Assembly: GCA_902554655.1 (NCBI GenBank)
Contig: CACDPE010000001.1
Coordinates: forward strand, 1-64,000
Length of the DNA: 64,000 bases
Direction: 5' to 3'
Source: an uncultured Bacteroidota bacterium
GTDB taxonomy: Bacteria; Bacteroidota; Bacteroidia; Flavobacteriales; Flavobacteriaceae
Part shown: in pieces, positions 29,368 to 39,000 of the stretch
How positions within the stretch are numbered: the first letter of the stretch is position 1
Layout of the letters: each line of letters starts with the position of its first letter
Made by a program: the position numbers and the translations under genes
Notes under the pieces: model-generated
Databases searched by the model: none
Told to the model about the DNA's origin: nothing
The model's input: the letters and a program-made list of their open reading frames with translations, nothing else

Positions 29368-30084
29368 TTAATTTTTTCTTTTAACCCATATTTCGTGTAA
29401 TGGATCACCTTTACTGCTAAATCCTCTATGGTTCCATTCACCATTAATTAGTTCATAATCAAATTTCAATTTACTACCTACTTTTGAATTATCTCTTGAA
29501 AAAAATTCAATAATCTCAGAATATTTCCCATCTTTTGTTGTGTAAATCCCACCTCCAGTTCCCATGAATTGCTTAGTTTCAGTATTATATGCAATCCATT
29601 GAAATCTTTTTCCAGAAAGTAATTTCATAGTTTTTCTAGGGCCATCAATTTTTCTCATTTGTTTTTTACCATTTCTATATCTACCACCCATTAGCCATGC
29701 ACCTTCTAAATTACCCTCTGATCCATTATCAAATCTATTCCATGTTCTTTGCATTGAGGGAATTGAAATTGAATTTTTATTAATTTTTATTTTAAAAGTA
29801 GTTTCTGAACCAACTCTTTCAGGATTTCTTGTATCAAATTCTACCATCTCAGTCAAATTATCACCTTCAAGCTTCCAGGTACCACCATTTGTATATATGA
29901 ACTCACCTGTTTCAGCATTAAAAATACTTATAGACTGATATCCTTGTGAGGTAAATATAACTATCTGCTTTTCTTTGAAACCATTATAATTTTCATGAAC
30001 TCTTTCCCAAGATCCAACCAGACTTTGGCAATTTATTTCCAATGAAATAAGGAAAATAATAATAATGGAAAATATTTTTTTCAT
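29368..30084 (-). CDS. Secreted protein with two tandem lipocalin-like domains
   Basis: Signal peptide; two related halves: LVGSWERV..ETGEF..TNGGTW..EMVEFDTRNPERVGS and LEGAWLMG..ETKQFMGTGGGIY..EIIEFFSRDNSKVGS. Confidence 0.7.
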   Translation of the reverse strand: MKKIFSIIIIFLISLEINCQSLVGSWERVHENYNGFKEKQIVIFTSQGYQSISIFNAETGEFIYTNGGTWKLEGDNLTEMVEFDTRNPERVGSETTFKIKINKNSISIPSMQRTWNRFDNGSEGNLEGAWLMGGRYRNGKKQMRKIDGPRKTMKLLSGKRFQWIAYNTETKQFMGTGGGIYTTKDGKYSEIIEFFSRDNSKVGSKLKFDYELINGEWNHRGFSSKGDPLHEIWVKRKN

Positions 30085-31304
30085 AATGATATACTTTTTA
30101 TAATTCGGTCACTTGCTCCAGTCCTAATTTTTAAATATTTAGAAATTATTTTAGTTAGTTTTTGTCTGTAATTTTCATCAGTAATCAATTTATCAAATTG
30201 ATTATTAAATTCAATTTGATTTTTAATAGAAATAACTCCACCCTTACTAACTAAATCAATAGATTCTAAAAATTTTTTGTAGTTTTTACCAATTACAACA
30301 GGAATATCAAAAACACAAGCTTCTAAGATATTATGTAAACCTGTATTGCCCATTCCTCCCCCGATGTAAGCAATTTTACAATAACTATATAATTTTTTTA
30401 GGTCGCCAATAGTATCTACTAATAAAATATTAGATTGAATTTTTTCATCTGAAAAATAGGAAACTGGAACTGAAAAATTATGTTTAATTCTTTTTAAATT
30501 ATCATTTGAAGTATTATGTGGTGCAATTATCCAAAATAAATCTTCATGATTATTTTTTTTAATATATTCTATAATAATTTCTTCATCTTCTTTCCAAGTA
30601 CTTCCACAAACAATTATTTTTTTATTTTTCGATAACTCCTCAAATTTATCAATCCTATTGTTAAGATTTAACTGAAGTTTTACTCTTTCAATTTTTAAAC
30701 TTCCAACAATTTCAACATTATTTATTTCATTTTCATTAAGTATATTTTTAGAATTTTGATCTTGTACAAAAATTTTATCAAATGTTTTTATTTTATTTCT
30801 TATCCATGAATTAAAAAAAATAAAATACCAGTCTTTTTTTTTGAAGTCAGCTTCAATCAAATATTTTTTCGATCCATGATGATTTAATTCATCAATATAA
30901 TTAGGCCATATTTCTGACTTTACGAAAATTGAAATACATGGATTAATTATTTTAATAAATTTTTGAGAATTTGCTTTAGTGTCTAATGGTAAATAAAAAG
31001 TGTAATCAATTTCACTTATTCTTTTTTTTAATTTAAAACCTGATTCAGAAAAAAAAGTTAAAATAATTTTGTAATTAAATTTTTTTTTTAATTTAATTAT
31101 CAACGGTACTGCTAGTTCATATTCACCGAGTGATGCAGCATGAACCCAAATATGATTATCTCCAAAATTAATTGATGAAGATATTTTATTAAAAGTATCT
31201 TTTCTAAATTCTAAAAACCTTTTAACCCTTTTATTAAAAATACCTATTGCAGGAAGAACTGATGCTACTAGATTTATTAATATTCTGTATAATAAATTCA
31301 TCAA
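30081..31304 (-). CDS. waaA: 3-deoxy-D-manno-octulosonic acid transferase
   Basis: IWVHAASLGEYELAVPLI, FVKSEIWPNYI, VCGSTWKEDEE, AYIGGGMGNTGLHNILEACVFDIPVVIGKNYKKF. Confidence 0.92.
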   Translation of the reverse strand: MMNLLYRILINLVASVLPAIGIFNKRVKRFLEFRKDTFNKISSSINFGDNHIWVHAASLGEYELAVPLIIKLKKKFNYKIILTFFSESGFKLKKRISEIDYTFYLPLDTKANSQKFIKIINPCISIFVKSEIWPNYIDELNHHGSKKYLIEADFKKKDWYFIFFNSWIRNKIKTFDKIFVQDQNSKNILNENEINNVEIVGSLKIERVKLQLNLNNRIDKFEELSKNKKIIVCGSTWKEDEEIIIEYIKKNNHEDLFWIIAPHNTSNDNLKRIKHNFSVPVSYFSDEKIQSNILLVDTIGDLKKLYSYCKIAYIGGGMGNTGLHNILEACVFDIPVVIGKNYKKFLESIDLVSKGGVISIKNQIEFNNQFDKLITDENYRQKLTKIISKYLKIRTGASDRIIKSISL

Positions 31305-31353
31305 TACTAAAGTAATACATTTAGAAATAGTAAATTTGGATTAAATTTTTTTT

Positions 31354-32505
31354 ATGAAAAAAATTCAAATGGTAGACCTTCAAAGTCAGTATAATAAGAT
31401 TAAGGATGTTGTTGATAGTTCTATCATTAATGTAATGGAAAATGCCTCATTTATAAATGGTCCGACTGTAAAAAGTTTTCAAAAAAATCTTGAAGATTAC
31501 CTTGGAGTTAAGCATGTAATTCCTTGTGCCAACGGAACTGATGCCTTGCAGATAGCTATGATGTCCTTAGATTTGAAACCTGGAGATGAAGTAATTACCA
31601 CAAACTTTACTTTTGCAGCTACCGTAGAGGTCATATCTCTTCTGAATTTAAAACCTGTTTTAGTTGATGTAGAAATAGATAGCTTTAATATTGATTGTAA
31701 CAAGATAAAAAAAGCCATTACTTCAAAAACAAAAGCAATTGTTCCAGTTCATTTGTTTGGACAGTCTGCCGATATGGAAAAAGTTATGCAAATAGCTAAA
31801 GAATATAATCTTTATGTTATTGAAGATAATGCTCAAGCTATAGGTGCTTCGTTTCAGTTCAGCTCGGGAATTAAAAGAAAAACTGGGACTATTGGAGATA
31901 TAGGCACTACATCTTTTTTTCCTTCAAAAAATCTAGGTTGTTTTGGTGATGGTGGAGCTTTATTCACAAACAACGACGACTTAGCTTATAAGATTAGAGG
32001 AATCGTGAATCACGGCATGTATGAAAGATATCATCACGATGTTGTTGGTGTTAATTCAAGATTAGATTCAGTTCAGGCTGCAGTCTTGGATGCAAAATTA
32101 CCACACTTAAATTCTTACAATAAATCACGACAAACATCAGCAAAAAAATATACTGAGCTATTAAAAGGTTGTGACAAAATAAAAACCCCTATGTTTTCTA
32201 ATGGATGTATAGATGTATGTTCAAATTGTCATTGTCATGTTTTTCATCAATACACAATTAGAATTCTAGACGATAAAAGAGATGATCTTTCAAAATATTT
32301 ATCTGATTTGAAAATACCTTTTGGTATATATTACCCAATACCTTTACATAAACAGAAGGCATATAAAAATAAAGATTATGATAATGAAGATTTTTTAAAT
32401 ACAAACCTTTTATCAAGCCAAGTTATCTCCTTACCAATGCATTCCGAATTGACTGATGAACAGATTGAATATATTTCAGGAAAAATAACTAAATTTTTAA
32501 GCTAA
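31354..32505 (+). CDS. DegT/DnrJ/EryC1/StrS family aminotransferase
   Basis: GVKHVIPCANGTDALQIAM, PVHLFGQSADM, VIEDNAQAIGA, TSFFPSKNLGCFGDGGA, NSRLDSVQAAVL. Confidence 0.93.
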   Translation: MKKIQMVDLQSQYNKIKDVVDSSIINVMENASFINGPTVKSFQKNLEDYLGVKHVIPCANGTDALQIAMMSLDLKPGDEVITTNFTFAATVEVISLLNLKPVLVDVEIDSFNIDCNKIKKAITSKTKAIVPVHLFGQSADMEKVMQIAKEYNLYVIEDNAQAIGASFQFSSGIKRKTGTIGDIGTTSFFPSKNLGCFGDGGALFTNNDDLAYKIRGIVNHGMYERYHHDVVGVNSRLDSVQAAVLDAKLPHLNSYNKSRQTSAKKYTELLKGCDKIKTPMFSNGCIDVCSNCHCHVFHQYTIRILDDKRDDLSKYLSDLKIPFGIYYPIPLHKQKAYKNKDYDNEDFLNTNLLSSQVISLPMHSELTDEQIEYISGKITKFLS

Positions 32506-33378
32506 AGCTGATCTAGTTGAGCAGTCCCTATTAATTTTTCTGATTAGCCCTTGTAAAACTTTACCTGGACCAACCTCAATAAAATCATTAATACCATCAT
32601 TAATCATATTATTTACAGTTTGTGTCCAAAGTACAGGGTTTGTTAACTGGTTGATTAAATTATTTTTTATTTCACTAATTACTACAGTCTTATTAGAATT
32701 AAAATTTTGATAGATTGGACATGATGGTTCGCTAAAATTAGTATTGTCAATTGCTTCTTTAAGTTCAGACTTTGCATCATTCATCAATGATGAATGAAAT
32801 GCCCCGCTAACAGGAAGAATTAGGCTTCTTCTTGCACCTAATGAATTAAATTTTTCACAAATATCTTTTACAGAATTAATTTCACCTGAAATAACAACCT
32901 GTCCTGGACAATTAAAGTTTGCGGCAATTACATTTCCGTTATAATTTCTACATATTTCTTTAATTTTTTCATCATCTAATCCTAGAATTGCTGCCATTGT
33001 TCCATTAGTATTTTCACAAGATTTTTGCATAGCTTTTGCTCTGAGAAAAACTAATTTAAGACCATCTTCAAATGATATTGTATTATTAGCAACTAATGCA
33101 GAAAACTCTCCAAGTGAGTGACCAGCAACAGCTGCAGGTGATTGGGTTTCCCTTAGAATTGTTAGCTCTGCAATTGAATGTAAAAAAATAGCCGGTTGAG
33201 TTACCTTAGTTTGCTTTAATTCATCATCACTACCTCTAAACATAATTTTTGATAATGAAAATCCTAAAACTTCATCACTTTGATCAAACAAAAGTTTTAC
33301 TTTTTTATTTGACTTATATAACTCATGACCCATTCCTGAGAATTGAGATCCTTGTCCGGGAAATACAAATGCACTCAT
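32497..33378 (-). CDS. fabD: Malonyl-CoA:ACP transacylase
   Basis: FVFPGQGSQFSGMG, VAGHSLGEFSALVA, ANFNCPGQVVISGE, SGAFHSSLM. Confidence 0.96.
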   Translation of the reverse strand: MSAFVFPGQGSQFSGMGHELYKSNKKVKLLFDQSDEVLGFSLSKIMFRGSDDELKQTKVTQPAIFLHSIAELTILRETQSPAAVAGHSLGEFSALVANNTISFEDGLKLVFLRAKAMQKSCENTNGTMAAILGLDDEKIKEICRNYNGNVIAANFNCPGQVVISGEINSVKDICEKFNSLGARRSLILPVSGAFHSSLMNDAKSELKEAIDNTNFSEPSCPIYQNFNSNKTVVISEIKNNLINQLTNPVLWTQTVNNMINDGINDFIEVGPGKVLQGLIRKINRDCSTRSALA

Positions 33379-33383
33379 TTTAT

Positions 33384-34271
33384 CTATTGTTTTTTATCAT
33401 ATCTAATAAAAGTAAAGTCGTAATTATGTTTTAAATCTTTTTTTCTTTGATCTCTTTGAACTTCAATCCATTTTTCAGGATCAATTTGAGGAAAATATGT
33501 ATCTCCATCAAATTCATGATGAACTCTTGTTAATTCAATTCTATCAGCAATTTCCATTGCTAATTTATAGATCTCTCCTCCTCCAATTATGAAAGGCTGT
33601 TTATCGTTTTTTGATTTTTCAAGAGCTTCATTTAGAGATGAAACTACGGTTATATTATCAGCAACATAATCAGAATTTCGAGTAATAACAATATTAGTCC
33701 GATTTGGAAGAGCCTTGGGCATAGACTCAAATGTTTTTCTTCCCATTATAACATGATGATTTTTTGTTAAGTTTTTAAAGTGTTTTAAATCATCGCTTAA
33801 ATGCCAAATAAGCTTATTTTCTTTACCAATAACATTATTTTCATCAGCTGCAGCGATTATTGTTATTAAATTTGATTTACTGTAAAATGTTTCAGATTTA
33901 GAAATTACTTCTGCTTCACTATAGTGTTCTTTTTTAAGTTCTAAAATTTTATTTCTTTGTAATTCCATCAATAATCTAGTTTGCTTTTTTTGCCATTTTT
34001 TTCCTAAAAATCTATTAGTTACATAAACATCAAAAGCGTGAAATAAAATTAAAAAACACCAAACAAGAAAAATCCATACAGACCAGGAGTATTTTAAAAA
34101 TATTAATTCATTCCCAATCTTTAAAAGAAAGTTCAGGACAAATAAAAATGAAGAAAAAAATAAAAAAATTATAAAATGATAGTAGAGTAATTTTTTTTGA
34201 CGAATTCTTTTTTGTGCATTTTCAAGAAATTCTATTTGTTCTTGATCAATTTTGGAACTACTTTTATCCAT
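33384..34271 (-). CDS. folA: N-terminal 2TM domain fused to dihydrofolate reductase
   Basis: N-terminal two-helix 2TM-like domain (AQKRIRQKKLLYYHF...WSVWIFLVWCFLILFHAFDV...LGKKWQKKQ) followed by complete DHFR (IIAAADENNVIGKENKLIWHLSDDLKHFK...IMGRKTFESMP...FIIGGGEIYKLAM). Confidence 0.9.
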   Translation of the reverse strand: MDKSSSKIDQEQIEFLENAQKRIRQKKLLYYHFIIFLFFSSFLFVLNFLLKIGNELIFLKYSWSVWIFLVWCFLILFHAFDVYVTNRFLGKKWQKKQTRLLMELQRNKILELKKEHYSEAEVISKSETFYSKSNLITIIAAADENNVIGKENKLIWHLSDDLKHFKNLTKNHHVIMGRKTFESMPKALPNRTNIVITRNSDYVADNITVVSSLNEALEKSKNDKQPFIIGGGEIYKLAMEIADRIELTRVHHEFDGDTYFPQIDPEKWIEVQRDQRKKDLKHNYDFTFIRYDKKQ

Positions 34272-34303
34272 TGTGATGCTAAATTAAAACAATATATTAT
34301 TAA

Positions 34304-35380
34304 ATGAGATTTATAAAACAAAAAAACGAGATCTATTTTGATAATGCCAAAATGGGGCCAATTTATGAGGAACTCTATAATTGGAGACTTTCATATGAAA
34401 GCAATCTTTTTAATAATAAAAGTAGTGTTAGAGATGGTCACGAAATATTTTTCAAAAAATTAAAGTCTCATGTTAAGTCATTCTTTAATGCACAAAATGA
34501 TGATGTTTTATTTTCAAATAGTTTTACAAGTGGTTTTAATAAATTACTAAGTAATATCGATAAAAAAGCAAAGTTTTTGTGTATAAAAAGGGATTATCCA
34601 TCAATTAGTAAATCAATTAAAAATTTCAATTTTAAGTTAGTTGAATTAGGATATATGGAAAATATTGAGGAGTTAATTTTGCGTGGTGTCATAAAACATA
34701 AGCCAAACGTTTTAGTTGTATCCATTGTTCAATATATAGATGGGCTAAAATTAAATTTGGATTTCATTAAAAAATTAAAACAACAATTCAGTGATTTAAT
34801 AATTATTGGTGATGGAACTCAGTACTTGGGATCTGAAAAATTCAGTTTCACGGATTCAGGTTTTGACATTGTTATTTCAAGTGGATATAAATGGTTGTTT
34901 TCTGGATATGGAAATGCAATAATGTTATTTAAAAAAGATTTTTACAAAAATAAGTTTGTAAATAAAAGTCGATTAAGAATACATAAAATTATTGAATCTG
35001 GCCATTTGGATTTATTTTCTTTTGGAAGTTTAAATATTTCATTATCTATAATGGAAAAAGAAATCGATTTAATTTCCAACAAAATAAAATCATTATCTAA
35101 AAAAATGACTTTAGGTTTAAAAAAAAGAAACTTATTAGGAATAGTTCACAAAAAAAGAGCCGAACATTCTTCAATTTTTAACATAGTAGATAATAATGGG
35201 GAATTACATAAATATTTGTCTGAACGTAATATAAAAACATCGATACGTGGAAAAGGATGTAGAATAAGCTTAGCTAGTTATAACTCTTTTGATGAAATTG
35301 AAAAATTTCTGAATCTTTTAGATAATTTTTATCATTCCACTTTAAACATTGATATACCCGAATCAGAATTACTTCCTTGA
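34304..35380 (+). CDS. Class V aminotransferase-fold PLP enzyme
   Basis: DNAKMGPI.., IGDGTQYLG, FDIVISSGYKWLFSGYGNAIM (PLP lysine). Confidence 0.82.
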   Translation: MRFIKQKNEIYFDNAKMGPIYEELYNWRLSYESNLFNNKSSVRDGHEIFFKKLKSHVKSFFNAQNDDVLFSNSFTSGFNKLLSNIDKKAKFLCIKRDYPSISKSIKNFNFKLVELGYMENIEELILRGVIKHKPNVLVVSIVQYIDGLKLNLDFIKKLKQQFSDLIIIGDGTQYLGSEKFSFTDSGFDIVISSGYKWLFSGYGNAIMLFKKDFYKNKFVNKSRLRIHKIIESGHLDLFSFGSLNISLSIMEKEIDLISNKIKSLSKKMTLGLKKRNLLGIVHKKRAEHSSIFNIVDNNGELHKYLSERNIKTSIRGKGCRISLASYNSFDEIEKFLNLLDNFYHSTLNIDIPESELLP

Positions 35381-36021
35381 TTATCTTTTGTGATAATCTT
35401 CCAATAGTAAGTTCCACTTTCAGAAATAGTATGATTTAATGATGATGAAGTGTGATTAGATTTTATACTTGTTGTCGGTGGATTTGATTTCCCTAAATAA
35501 ATATCATAAGTCAAATTATCACTTGCATTAGCATCAGAACCTGACCACTCTAATTTAACTACACCTTTGCTTACAGTCGATTCAGACTTCGGTGAAACAA
35601 TATCAGCAGGAAAAGGGGCATAATTAGATGTTTGTTCTCCTTTTAAATAAAATTTCCATGTTGCACTTGTCGCTGTTTGGGTACTATCACTATTCGACGA
35701 AACTACATACCATGAATAGGGCTGACCAACCTCAAGTTTAATAGTAGCTTTAGTTGAAGTAGTGGTCAAATTAGCACTCTCAGTGTTTGTTAGTAAATTT
35801 TTAACAATAACTGTATAGCTATCTGTGTTGTCCGATGCATTCCATGAAAACTCAACATCTTCACCATCTAGACATTCAGTTTGATTTGCTGGCGCAATCA
35901 ATGTAGTTAGTTTTGGAGGTTCAGGGGGTGGAGGTGGAGGTGGAGTATCTCCTCCTTCACCGCTTTCACCGCTACATGACATTAATAATATAAAAATTGG
36001 TAAGATTAATAATTTTTTCAT
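35332..36021 (-). CDS. Lipoprotein with fibronectin-III-like domains
   Basis: Lipobox LMSCSG; PPPPPPPEPP linker; two FnIII-like repeats (VEFSWNASDNTDSYTVIV, VKLEWSGSDANASDNLTYDIYLG). Confidence 0.78.
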   Translation of the reverse strand: MKKLLILPIFILLMSCSGESGEGGDTPPPPPPPEPPKLTTLIAPANQTECLDGEDVEFSWNASDNTDSYTVIVKNLLTNTESANLTTTSTKATIKLEVGQPYSWYVVSSNSDSTQTATSATWKFYLKGEQTSNYAPFPADIVSPKSESTVSKGVVKLEWSGSDANASDNLTYDIYLGKSNPPTTSIKSNHTSSSLNHTISESGTYYWKIITKDNQGSNSDSGISMFKVE

Positions 36022-36026
36022 AAAAT

Positions 36027-39000
36027 TTACTTCTTTATAAGTTTTGCAGTTTTTCTTACTGTTTTTGATTCTACTTTAAGATAATAAGTTCCTGATTTAA
36101 GGTTACTTACTATTACATCTAATGATCTGGAGCTGTTTACTTTTTTGTTTTTTACCCATAGTAGCCTTCCAGCATTATCAAACATAGATAATGAAACATC
36201 ATTATCTTCACCACCGACATATAGAGTTGATTTACTTGTAGTTGGGTTTGGACTTAGAACAATATTTTCTGAGTTGAAGACAGTTTTTTCATAGGATCCT
36301 TGACAAGTTTTATCACCTGTGACTTTTATAAAGTTTAAACCTTTTCTAAGCTTAAGTCTATAGTCTGATTGGTCAGTAGTTATAATATCATTGTTAAGAT
36401 TTATGTAATATTGATCACTACCACCAAATTTAAAATTAACATAATCGTCATCGTCGTCAACACTTGCAGTAACAGACAGGTCTTGTGGTTCAGTAATAAC
36501 TACATTAAAGCATTGTTTATAGTTATCCAAGTTTTCTGTTGTTAGGCAAACAGTATAATCTGCTGCTTGTAAATTACTAAGTGACCAAGTTGTTCCTTCA
36601 ATAGTTTCTGGTGTATGACTAAATCCAGATGGTCCACCAGTAACAGCAACTATAAATTTAGGATCACTGATTGATATAGTTAGACTCATCGATCCATCAT
36701 TGGCACTCCTGCAGGTTTCATCTTTTAATAGTAATGAGAATATATTTTGTCCAAAAGGAGTAGTATCACAGACATCACCAATATCATCATTATCTGAGTC
36801 TTTCTGGTCAGTATTTGGCGTATCAGGACAATTATCTACATCATTCTTAACACCATCATTATCATTATCATTTGAAACTACAATGAGTTCTATAGATGTT
36901 GTTTTTGTAAGATTCTCACTTTCAGCTTTAATGGTAAGTGGATAAGATTTAGCTGTGGTTTTTTCGTCTATTTTTAGAACAATTTCAATTGAACCATTAG
37001 AATTTATTTTTAAAGAATTAGATGGTTTGTATGATATGTTAGTATCACTTGGTAAACCTTCAATTGAAAACGTTGTTTGTTCATCAAAACCTCCATAAAC
37101 TTTGTAATTAACATTAAAACTACCTTCTTCACCTTGATTTATTTTTATTGATTTTACATCAGTATTTACATTGATCAATGGCTCATCAGAGGCAAAAAAT
37201 GATGAATAAACACCCAATCCATATGTTGCAGCAAATACTTTAAAATCATCACCTTTTCTTAAATCTAAATCTGTAACTCTAACATCACTCATTCCTGTAT
37301 TTGCTTGTAACCATGATGGTTTATCGGAAGAAAAATTTTTAGTATACCAAACACCTAATTCAGTACCAATTATAACTTCATCTTCAACCATTGGATTTTG
37401 TAATATACACCTAACCGGAATATCTGGAAGGTCACCGTCTTTTTCAATCCAACTAACTCCTCCATCATCACTAAAAAATATGTTATTCACTCCGAAATTG
37501 TGAAATGTAACAAATATTTCATTTTCACTACTTCCAAACTCAATATCAGAAATACTCCCTAAAAAGTTATTACCAGTTAATGAAGACCACTCTGCTTCAG
37601 ATTCTGGATTATCTCCTTCACTATATTTATGTGCATTTTCAACTTTTAAAAGTTGACCACCTTCTGTACCGACGTATAATGTGGATTTTTCTGAACTTGG
37701 ATAGACACTTAATGCACTTGCATTTGAATAAAATAAATTGCTATCGAAAAGTAAAACCTTTTTTGCATTGAAGTTTCTATCATCGGGATCGAAATCATCC
37801 CATTCGACATAGGCTGCGATTTCAGTAAGCGGAAATGTTCCCCCAGAGGATGAATAGTTCGAATAAATTATGCCAAATTCGGAATCCAAGGCCTGAACAT
37901 TAATAAAATCACCTTTACTTTCACTTTCATTATTAATAACAAAATTTTGACCAGAACTTTCATTTAAGTTCCAAACTTCTACAGATCTATTATATACATA
38001 GTTTTGAACAAAATATTTATTTGATTCTTTCTGAGAAAACATCGTTGCTGCACCATCTCCACCACTCACATCGTAAGCTTTTGAGCCAGAACTTTCATTA
38101 TCCACTTGGAACATAGTTCCATTATCCTGTAATCCTCCAACAAATACATCATAATCGCCTTGAGGAATAGGCCGTGAAGCATTTTCATATTTAGATCTGT
38201 CATTTCCGCGCACTGTTGAACTATGATTAGAAAACATATTTTTTGGTGCAACTGCAATAGTATAATATTGACTGGTGTGAAAATTTAAATTTCTTGTACT
38301 TATGGATGAACCACCTGAATTGGTAAATGATATACCTCCATCATTTCCAAACAAAACTAAATTAGGATTAGATTCATTTATAGTAGCTCCGTGTTGATCT
38401 GCGTGTGAGTATGGTCCATATCGATTATACCAGTGGCTTATTTGATTCCATGGATTGGAATTAGCTGATCCTGAAATACCACCGCTTGAAGTCTTAAACA
38501 AATCTATACCACCAACATATACTTGATTTGGATCTTGCGGATTTGCTTCAATCATTAAATCATAAAATGACTGACCTCTAGTGAAATCATTTGAAGGAAT
38601 TCCAGGGTCATCATCATCAGGTAATATTATGTCATCAAGTGTATTACCAGCTGTTAATCCTTTTTTAATCGTCACTGGATTTGCTGCATCACCAGTAGCA
38701 GCTAAAACAAATATTTCATTATTTGAGGTTAGTTCAATTTCTGTTCTTCTTCCGCCGTCAATTTGGAATTTTAAATTAAAAGCAGAACCACTTGAATCAG
38801 ATTCATATATTAAACCTGCCCCTAAACCTCTGTTGTCTCTTGTAGTAGACATCCATATTGTATTTTCTGAGGATATTTCAAGGTCAATGGGTTGAACTAT
38901 TCTCCCCTCGAACTCAACATTTATTTTATTCCAATTATTTCCACCGTCATTAGATTTATAAATTCCATATTCCTCTCCATTGAAAAAAGTTTGGGAAGCA

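Noticed and set aside
32203-32250. Cys/His-rich stretch CIDVCSNCHCHVFHQ in the DegT-family aminotransferase, possible metal site
   Set aside because: Similar Cys-rich insertions before HVFHQYT occur, as I recall, in related Bacteroidota homologues, so probably a family feature rather than a novelty here.
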